Shown here one piece after another: positions 8,159 to 12,509 of a stretch of DNA of 12,509 nucleotides; position 1 is the stretch's first letter; each line of letters starts with the position of its first letter. Position numbers and translations under genes: made by a program. The notes under the pieces were generated by a model that saw only the letters and a program-made list of their open reading frames with translations, made no database searches and had not been told where the DNA came from. Origin of the DNA: Lachnospiraceae bacterium (GTDB taxonomy: Bacteria > Bacillota > Clostridia > Lachnospirales > Lachnospiraceae); assembly GCA_014804185.1 (NCBI GenBank), contig JAAVAG010000209.1:1-12509 (forward strand), in the 5' to 3' direction.

Positions 8159-8214
8159 AACAGATTTTATCTGTCGTATACAAAGCCAGCGGACAGAAAT
8201 TTCTGCCCGCCGGC
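8150..8214. terminator. Pair of hairpins between convergent pncB and spoVT
   Basis: A perfect 11-bp stem GACAGATAAAA/TTTTATCTGTC (8150-8160 and 8165-8175) overlaps the pncB stop codon. A second near-perfect inverted repeat spans 8185-8214 (GCCAGCGGACAGAAA with TTTCTGCCCGCCGGC). On the minus strand its two mismatches become G-U pairs and it is followed by TTT, so it suits spoVT. On the plus strand it is followed by CTTTT. Together they probably end transcription from both sides. Confidence 0.6.
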
Positions 8215-8252
8215 CTGCTTTTAAGGTTATGTCTGTCCCGCCAGTACTTGTT

Positions 8253-8798
8253 CTACTGTTCCATCTGTCTGCCCAGAAATCCTGCCGCAGACATAATCAG
8301 CTTATGCTCCACCTCACCCATTTTATCCTTGTCGTCATTTTCGATCAGAACCACAGCTCCGATCACATCCCCCTCACAGATAATAGGGGTCAGGGCTTCA
8401 TGGGCATATTCGTCCGAAATATCTTCCGTCACGGGAATAAAGCTTTTCTCTCCTTTCGAGGCAATCACAGTCTCCCGATTTCCTATTTTATCCTCCAATT
8501 GCTTGCTGATGCTCTTATTCAGCAGATTCTTATATCCGCCGCAGACCGCGATAAACTGATCCCTGTCCGCGATCAGCGCCGTGTGTCCGGACACCTGGGA
8601 GAGACTCTCCGCATACTGTTTTGCAAATGTGGTCATTTCACCGATGGGAGAATATTTTTTCAGTATGATCTCTCCCTCCCGGTCCGTAAAAATTTCAAGC
8701 GGATCGCTTTCCCGGATGCGGAGCGTCCGGCGTATTTCCTTCGGTATTACGATTCTCCCCAGATCATCGATACGACGTACAATTCCTGTTGCTTTCAT
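8253..8798 (-). CDS. spoVT: Stage V sporulation protein T, transcriptional regulator
   Basis: SpoVT is an AbrB-family DNA-binding regulator that, in Bacillus, is made under sigma-G in the forespore and tunes the late forespore genes. The protein has 181 residues (about 178 in B. subtilis). An AbrB-type swapped-hairpin domain fills residues 1-50 with the diagnostic MKATGIVRRIDDLGRIVIPK followed by EIRRTLRIRE. A GAF-like domain fills about 56-178 (GHTALIADRDQFIAVCGG, EGDVIGAVVLIEND). The start at 8798 is chosen over an ATG six codons upstream because family members begin MKATGIVRR and because GGAGG (8816-8812 region) sits between the two ATGs, 11 bases before this one. The leader contains a hairpin that covers that GGAGG. 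The gene lies downstream of the helicase on the same strand. It implies a spore former. Confidence 0.95.
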   Translation of the reverse strand: MKATGIVRRIDDLGRIVIPKEIRRTLRIRESDPLEIFTDREGEIILKKYSPIGEMTTFAKQYAESLSQVSGHTALIADRDQFIAVCGGYKNLLNKSISKQLEDKIGNRETVIASKGEKSFIPVTEDISDEYAHEALTPIICEGDVIGAVVLIENDDKDKMGEVEHKLIMSAAGFLGRQMEQ

Positions 8799-8807
8799 AT
8801 AAAAATT

Positions 8808-8862
8808 TTCCTCCATTTACTATACTTTCCGTAACTGGAAATAGTATTTGTAAATGGAGGAA
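8808..8862 (-). promoter_or_regulatory. Long hairpin sequestering the spoVT ribosome binding site
   Basis: A perfect 13-base inverted repeat, TTCCTCCATTTAC (8862-8850 on the minus strand) with GTAAATGGAGGAA (8820-8808), is extended inward by ATACT/AGTAT and TTTCC/GGAAA with small bulges, ending in a short AGTTAC loop. The 3' arm holds the GGAGG used by spoVT and the 5' arm holds its complement CCTCC. The 3' arm is followed by AAAATTTTT, so the hairpin could also end helicase transcripts. Transcripts reading in from the helicase would have the site masked. Confidence 0.65.
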
Positions 8863-8870
8863 TTTTATAC
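8842..8870 (-). promoter_or_regulatory. Sigma-G-like promoter for spoVT
   Basis: On the minus strand GTATA (8870-8866), a 17-base spacer and AATACTA (8848-8842) resemble the Bacillus sigma-G pattern GHATR and CATWHTA: the first is a full match, the second matches six of seven. Spacing is one base shorter than the commonest. Transcription would start near 8835, after the 5' arm of the masking hairpin. No convincing sigma-A pair is visible here. Confidence 0.45.
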
Positions 8871-8882
8871 CTCAACGCGAAT

Positions 8883-10574
8883 CTACTTTGCTTTCCCGTT
8901 TCTTCTGACATCTTTCGGTTTCCCGGAAGAGGATTTACGGCGTCCGAACCATTCCGCGCCATAATCGGAAGTCTTTCTTCCTCCGCTTTCACCGCGGCGT
9001 GCCTTTCTTCCGTCCCGCTCCATGCCTCGCTCCTGCACGCCGAGTTTCCTCCTGCCCGATCTGCCGCGCTCCTCTTTGTGCCTGCGGGCGAATCCCTCAT
9101 CCCGCCTGTCAGACCCGGATTCGCCGCGTTCAGGCCTGACGTCTCTTCTGCTTCGCTCTGACCTGCCTTCTCTGCCGCTTTCCCCGCTGCCGCGTTTTCT
9201 GCGCCTGCGGCCTCTCCCTTCTTCCGAAAGAGTGTCCGCACCGCGGCTTCTTCTGGGTTCTTCGATAACGATCTCCTGAATTTCATTGCCCATGTGCATT
9301 TTCAAAAGCGCAGCGGCAAAACGCAGCGGATCTTCTCCGTTATCCGTCACGTACTCCTCCAGCAGCTGTGTCAGCATATCCAGTCTGGCTGTTTCCACGG
9401 TTCTGGATGCCTCTTGCATCACCTTTCCGGCTTTGATGCGGGTCACCTCGCCGGCGGATGGCACTTTTTCCTCCGTCATTTTTGTCTTACAGATTCTCTC
9501 AATATTCCGAATCCTGAACAAATCCCTTCCATAGGCAAAAGTAAAGGACATTCCCTCTTTCCCGGCACGGCCGGTGCGCCCGATGCGGTGCACATAATAT
9601 TCCGCTTCCTGCGGTATATCGTAGTTGAACACGGCCTCAACGTCATATACGTCGATCCCCCTTGCCGCTACGTCCGTAGCGATCAGGATCTCCAGTGTGC
9701 CGCTCTTGAACCGTCCCATCACGAAATCTCTCTGTTTCTGCGTCAGGTCTCCGTGCAGTCCGTCGGCCTGGTAGCCCCGCGCTTTCAGATTTTCCGTGAG
9801 TTCATCCACCATTCTCTTGGTATTGCAGAAAATAATGGATCTTTTCAGTCCGTGCACATCCAGCAGGCGGCAGATCACTTCCTCCTTATAAATGCTCTTC
9901 ACCACAAAATAGTATTGTTTCACCAGCGGAATGGTAAGTTCCTCCGCGGCCACTTTTACCAGCACCGCGTCTTTCTGATAAGTGGATGTGATCTCCAGGA
10001 TCGGTTTGGGCATGGTCGCCGAAAAGAGGGCCGTCTGATGATCCTCCGGTATTTCTTTCAGTATCGTCTCCATGTCCTCCCGGAAACCCATATCCAGCAT
10101 TTCATCGGCTTCATCCAGCACCACCATTTTCACGGAGTCCATCTTCAATGTATGGCGGCGCATATGATCCATTACCCTGCCGGGCGTTCCCACGACAATC
10201 TGCACACCGCCTTTCAGAGCCCTGATCTGTCTGCTGATATCCTGCCCGCCGTAGATAGGCGCCATTCTGATGCCATGCATATATTTGGAAAATTTGTGCA
10301 TTTCCTCTGTCGCCTGTATGGCCAGTTCCCTTGTGGGACAGAGCACCACCGCCTGCAGGCTGCGGTCGTCCGGATCGATCTTCTGCAGCAGCGGAATGCC
10401 GAATGCCGCGGTCTTTCCCGTTCCCGTCTGCGCCTGCCCGATCACATCGCGCCCCTCCATCAAAAGCGGGATGGCCTGTTCCTGTATAGGTGTCATCGCC
10501 TCATATCCCATCTCCTGTACGGCGCGGATAATTCTCTCATCTATCCCTGATTCCTCATACTTCATAATATCCAT
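8883..10574 (-). CDS. DEAD-box ATP-dependent RNA helicase with Arg-rich basic tail
   Basis: This cytoplasmic ATP-dependent RNA helicase (563 residues) resembles the CshA/DeaD group, which act in ribosome assembly, mRNA turnover and cold growth. Visible motifs: Q motif GYEAMTPIQ (23-31), Walker A AQTGTGKT (48-55), PTREL (80-84), TPGR (130-133), DEAD (154-157), SAT (185-187), ARGID (304-308) and HRIGRTGR (329-336). Residues about 396-431 resemble the CshA dimerisation helix. Residues 441-563 form a low-complexity tail of Arg, Glu, Gly and Ser with RGR and RRRRKR runs, probably disordered and RNA-binding; no DbpA-type RNA-binding domain is seen. The start MDIMKYEESG follows AGAGG by 11 bases; a 34-codon upstream extension is rejected because it crosses the leader terminator. 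It has its own promoter and precedes spoVT by 84 bases. Confidence 0.95.
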   Translation of the reverse strand: MDIMKYEESGIDERIIRAVQEMGYEAMTPIQEQAIPLLMEGRDVIGQAQTGTGKTAAFGIPLLQKIDPDDRSLQAVVLCPTRELAIQATEEMHKFSKYMHGIRMAPIYGGQDISRQIRALKGGVQIVVGTPGRVMDHMRRHTLKMDSVKMVVLDEADEMLDMGFREDMETILKEIPEDHQTALFSATMPKPILEITSTYQKDAVLVKVAAEELTIPLVKQYYFVVKSIYKEEVICRLLDVHGLKRSIIFCNTKRMVDELTENLKARGYQADGLHGDLTQKQRDFVMGRFKSGTLEILIATDVAARGIDVYDVEAVFNYDIPQEAEYYVHRIGRTGRAGKEGMSFTFAYGRDLFRIRNIERICKTKMTEEKVPSAGEVTRIKAGKVMQEASRTVETARLDMLTQLLEEYVTDNGEDPLRFAAALLKMHMGNEIQEIVIEEPRRSRGADTLSEEGRGRRRRKRGSGESGREGRSERSRRDVRPERGESGSDRRDEGFARRHKEERGRSGRRKLGVQERGMERDGRKARRGESGGRKTSDYGAEWFGRRKSSSGKPKDVRRNGKAK

Positions 10575-10640
10575 TTTTTCTTTTTCCTCTCTTCTGAAAT
10601 CTATCCCGATCTTCTTCTCCGTATCCTGTTGCCCCGAACA

Positions 10641-10672
10641 TAAAAACAACGTCCAATGGAAACTGGACGCTG
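10641..10672 (-). terminator. Terminator-like hairpin in the helicase leader (putative attenuator)
   Basis: On the minus strand CAGCGTCCA (10672-10664) pairs with TGGACGTTG (10655-10647), nine pairs including one G-U, around an eight-base loop and followed directly by TTTTT (10646-10642). It lies about 16 bases after the predicted transcription start and about 67 before the helicase start codon, so it would stop the helicase's own transcript unless read through. No gene lies between the promoter and this hairpin. Confidence 0.6.
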
Positions 10673-10693
10673 TCAAGTCTACAAACTTAACTC

Positions 10694-10722
10694 ATTGTAG
10701 GATACTTTTCCCCAAAAGTCAA
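10694..10722 (-). promoter_or_regulatory. Sigma-A promoter of the helicase gene
   Basis: TTGACT (10722-10717), a 17-base spacer and TACAAT (10699-10694) on the minus strand differ from consensus at one base in each hexamer. Transcription should start near 10687, giving a leader of about 113 bases that includes the hairpin at 10641-10672. Confidence 0.8.
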
Positions 10723-10740
10723 GAAAAATTCAAGCGGTCA

Positions 10741-10765
10741 GGAGGCGCATCAAAATCACGCCTCC
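10741..10765 (-). terminator. Weak hairpin at the end of the 33-residue ORF
   Basis: GGAGGCG (10765-10759) pairs with CGCCTCC (10747-10741) on the minus strand across an 11-base loop holding the TGA stop codon. A T-rich stretch (AATTTTTCTT) follows only after about ten bases and overlaps the helicase promoter, so it is at best a poor terminator. Confidence 0.35.
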
Positions 10766-10857
10766 ATATACTCCAGGTAATCCGCCTCGCTGGCGAATAA
10801 AATGTATTTTCCGTCCACATATCCCATATATCCGCTGTCTGTCGTGTAGCCTTTCAT
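10756..10857 (-). CDS. Small Tyr-rich protein of unknown function (33 residues)
   Basis: A 33-residue frame starts MKGYTTDSGYMGYVDGKYIL and ends FASEADYLEYMEA. Six of 33 residues are tyrosine and the second half is acidic; there is no signal peptide or membrane segment. AGGATGG about ten bases upstream is an acceptable ribosome site, and an ATG four codons earlier (giving MVRN) lacks one. The product has ordinary protein-like composition, with a short beta-like GYMGYVDGKYILFAS segment followed by a helix-like SEADYLEYMEA end. From memory, similar short GYMGY...YxLFAS proteins occur in Lachnospiraceae, but I cannot verify this. No clear promoter is seen; a weak TATTCT lies near 10910. It sits between the exporter genes and the helicase. 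I do not know its role. Confidence 0.62.
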   Translation of the reverse strand: MKGYTTDSGYMGYVDGKYILFASEADYLEYMEA

Positions 10858-10967
10858 ATTCCGTACCATCCTTTCTGGCAGAATCTCTTTTCTGGCAAAA
10901 AGAATAGCACGTTTGCTGTCCCATATTCAGGACTTTGAATGGCGTCCCACAATTTCGTTACAGCGCA

Positions 10968-10995
10968 GGCGGCTGCCCATTTTGGGCAAGCCACC
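10968..10995 (-). terminator. GC-rich hairpin after the exporter genes
   Basis: On the minus strand GGTGGC T TGCCC (10995-10984) pairs with GGGCA GCCGCC (10979-10968) around AAAAT with one bulged base. It lies about 18 bases after the stop of the second exporter gene. No T-run follows on this strand, while CTTTT follows on the plus strand, so its strength as a terminator is uncertain. The rest of the 156-base gap (10858-11013) shows only a TGCCAGAAA direct repeat just ahead of the small ORF. Confidence 0.45.
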
Positions 10996-11013
10996 CTTTT
11001 ACATCGTTCCCCC

Positions 11014-11520
11014 TCAAAGTCCATGAACTGTTCCGAAAAAGTGATGCCATATTTTCAGGATGACCTGCACCAGGCAGGTTACCAGTATAATGCCGAAAGC
11101 AATGGCGCATGCCTCCTTGATCACCAGATCCAGGTACATCGCCCCCTCTTCTCCGCGGCCCCCCACGATATTGCTGGTGGCATAGAACAGATCCCCGCCG
11201 GGAAACAGCGGGATCAGCATCGGCACCAGCAAAATAGTCACCGGAGCCTTGATCAGCCTGGCCAATATCTCCGACAAAAGCCCCACCGTTACGGTGGCGC
11301 ACAGCAGGCTGACCACTTTATCGCCCTGCATGGACTGGGCGCACAGATACACGATCCAGGCCACCGCCGCGCCGCCTGCCGCGGCCGCAAGCTTTCTGCC
11401 CCGCACATTAAACAGAATCGAAAATCCGATCGCTCCTATAACGCCCATCAGCGTCTGTATCACTGCCCGTATCATCGCTACCCCCATATAAATATTTTCA
11501 GAGCAAATCCGCGCCGTCAT
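11014..11520 (-). CDS. Threonine/serine exporter, small subunit (ThrE_2/YjjB-like)
   Basis: This is the C-terminal membrane half of a ThrE-type exporter, encoded as a separate protein of 168 residues. It is almost all hydrophobic, with about four to five membrane segments (for example GVIGAIGFSILFNV, LAAAAGGAAVAWIVYLC, APVTILLVPMLIPLFPGG, ACAIAFGIILVTCLVQVIL). The PLFPGGDLFYA segment between helices is typical of the family. Its ATG overlaps the stop of the upstream gene (ATGA), so translation is coupled. An internal ATG at 11475, preceded by GGGGG five bases away, gives MIRAVIQTLMGVIG, which is where relatives such as the 157-residue E. coli YjjB seem to begin, and may be the true start. The partner subunit is the adjacent gene. 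The substrate (Thr/Ser, or succinate as proposed for E. coli YjjPB) cannot be told. Confidence 0.9.
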   Translation of the reverse strand: MTARICSENIYMGVAMIRAVIQTLMGVIGAIGFSILFNVRGRKLAAAAGGAAVAWIVYLCAQSMQGDKVVSLLCATVTVGLLSEILARLIKAPVTILLVPMLIPLFPGGDLFYATSNIVGGRGEEGAMYLDLVIKEACAIAFGIILVTCLVQVILKIWHHFFGTVHGL

Positions 11521-12269
11521 CCGAAGCGCCAGAGCACCAGCGCAAGCCCTACGGCAATGGCCAGCGCGCGGATCACGGCCTCACAAAGCCCCAAAAGCCC
11601 GCTGATCAGATCGCCGCGGATCATGTCCCGCAGGGATGTAGTCAGCGCAAGCCCCGGAATCAGCATCATAATATCGCCTATAATAATCATGTCCAGTGAT
11701 TTTCCGATGCCGAGTCTGACCATAAGCACGGCGATCATCCCCGCCACGCCGGAGCAGATCATCACCAGTATAATATTTTGAATGCGCAGGCGGTTTCCCG
11801 CCAGGATTACCATGCGAAGCGCCAGTCCGCCCACACAGGCCGCCGCGGCGTCCCCGATGCCCCCTCCGAAAAAGACGGAGAAGGCACCCGCCACGATCCC
11901 ATATATCAGCAGGATCATCCAGCCCGGATATCCTTTCTGCGCGCGGATCTCCTCTACCTCTTTTTTAAATTCCTCCAACGGGATTCTCTCCCTGCTCACC
12001 CTGCGGGACAGAGAGTTGATCAGTTCCACTTTCCGCATATTCGTATCCCGGTTCTCTATACGTCTGGTCTGTGTCTCAATATTCCCGTCGGCATCCTGTA
12101 CCGTCACCACAATACTGTATATAATTGTAAACACATCCACTTTCGTAAAACCGTATGCGGCCGCCATATAGCCGATCGTATTTTCCACACGGCTCACCTC
12201 CGCTCCGGAGGTGAGCATAACCTCCCCCGCGTCCAGTATCGCCGCCAGCACATGCTTCGGATCATCCAT
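11517..12269 (-). CDS. Threonine/serine exporter, large subunit (ThrE/YjjP-like)
   Basis: This 250-residue inner-membrane protein is the N-terminal half of a ThrE-type exporter (in Corynebacterium one fused protein). Residues 1-115 form the soluble domain with the family signature LTSGAEVSRVENTI (19-32). About five hydrophobic segments follow, from WMILLIYGIVAGAFSVFF (117-134) to VIRALAIAVGLALVLW (232-247). The family block IPGLALTTSLRDMIRGD is at about 204-220. The start MDDPKHVLAA is chosen over an ATG eight codons upstream because GGAGG lies nine bases before it. It overlaps the preceding gene by eight bases and the following subunit by four, so the three are one coupled operon. The promoter lies beyond the right edge. 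Confidence 0.92.
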   Translation of the reverse strand: MDDPKHVLAAILDAGEVMLTSGAEVSRVENTIGYMAAAYGFTKVDVFTIIYSIVVTVQDADGNIETQTRRIENRDTNMRKVELINSLSRRVSRERIPLEEFKKEVEEIRAQKGYPGWMILLIYGIVAGAFSVFFGGGIGDAAAACVGGLALRMVILAGNRLRIQNIILVMICSGVAGMIAVLMVRLGIGKSLDMIIIGDIMMLIPGLALTTSLRDMIRGDLISGLLGLCEAVIRALAIAVGLALVLWRFG

Positions 12270-12509
12270 CCCTCTGTTCCTCCCTGCCCTCATCCTCCGC
12301 AGGTTTCCTCTCTTCCCGTTTTCTCACGGTCATATCCTCTTCCATCTCCGCCAGCAGCATCTCCGCCAGTCCAAGAAGCGTCTCCGCATCCTTCTCCGCC
12401 AGCCCTGTGCGCTTATATTTATAAGTAAAAAACGGCGCTCCATACGCGGTGAAACTCATCTCATTTTTATGCCTGGCGATCATCTTCGGAACGCCCAGCG
12501 GATCATCTC
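12262..12509 (-). CDS. C-terminal part of an unrecognised protein (5' end outside window)
   Basis: An open frame enters from the right edge as DDPLGVPKMIARHKNEMSFT and runs for about 82 residues to TGA at 12264-12262. The middle has AYGAPFFTYKYKRTGL, followed by an acidic helix (KDAETLLGLAEMLLAEMEED) and a highly charged Lys/Arg/Glu tail that is probably disordered. There is no membrane segment in this part. The stop overlaps the next gene's start by eight bases, so it is the upstream member of the exporter operon. I do not recognise the family. The frame is accepted because of the coupling, its in-phase continuation to the window edge and its ordinary composition. Confidence 0.7.
   Translation of the reverse strand, partial: DDPLGVPKMIARHKNEMSFTAYGAPFFTYKYKRTGLAEKDAETLLGLAEMLLAEMEEDMTVRKREERKPAEDEGREEQRDG

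Noticed and set aside
8795..9286. 163-codon minus-strand frame overlapping the helicase tail
   Set aside because: It is a shifted reading of the Arg/Gly-rich tail codons, which lack stops in other frames; there is no ribosome site, and it overlaps the spoVT leader.
9294..10550. 418-codon plus-strand frame opposite the helicase
   Set aside because: Antisense shadow of the helicase core, with His/Gln-rich composition.
10555..10641. 28-residue upstream frame in the helicase leader overlapping the helicase start
   Set aside because: Its ATG directly follows the T5 tail of the hairpin and has no Shine-Dalgarno sequence; probably chance.
11778..12428. Plus-strand frame of 216 codons opposite the exporter gene
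   Set aside because: Antisense to a recognised ThrE-type protein, without start signals.

Overview
The window looks like chromosomal DNA of an anaerobic, spore-forming Firmicute, most likely a Lachnospiraceae (Clostridium cluster XIVa) relative. The pointers are roughly balanced base composition, strong AGGAGG-type ribosome binding sites, a tRNA-sensing T-box leader on ileS, a clostridial long-form isoleucyl-tRNA synthetase, and SpoVT, a regulator confined to spore formers. I see no mobile element, CRISPR array, tRNA or rRNA.

All genes but one lie on the minus strand. From left to right: the N-terminal two thirds of glycogen phosphorylase (glgP, cut by the left edge, start 1627); ileS (1719-4901) behind a T-box leader (about 4990-5295) with a near-perfect promoter; a membrane-anchored TPR protein (5418-6488) whose C-terminus appears displaced by a one-base frameshift; a divergent promoter region (6489-6703); pncB on the plus strand (6704-8158); a terminator region between convergent genes; spoVT (8253-8798); a DEAD-box RNA helicase with a basic Arg-rich tail (8883-10574) behind a leader containing a terminator-like hairpin; an unannotated 33-residue ORF (10756-10857); and a translationally coupled set made of a split ThrE-type exporter (11014-11520 and 11517-12269) and the 3' end of an unrecognised gene running off the right edge.

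Most genes are housekeeping: glycogen breakdown, isoleucine charging, NAD salvage, RNA remodelling, small-molecule export. They form mostly separate transcription units rather than one pathway. The interest is in the control sequences between them. Three leaders seem to use RNA structure: the ileS T-box, a putative attenuator ahead of the helicase, and a long hairpin that buries the spoVT ribosome binding site. A sigma-G-like promoter lies inside that last hairpin, so its transcripts would lack the blocking arm. No wholly new multi-gene system is evident. The spoVT arrangement, the helicase leader and the small Tyr-rich ORF are the best candidates for undescribed biology. Many long plus-strand reading frames opposite glgP, ileS and the helicase are compositional shadows and were left out.
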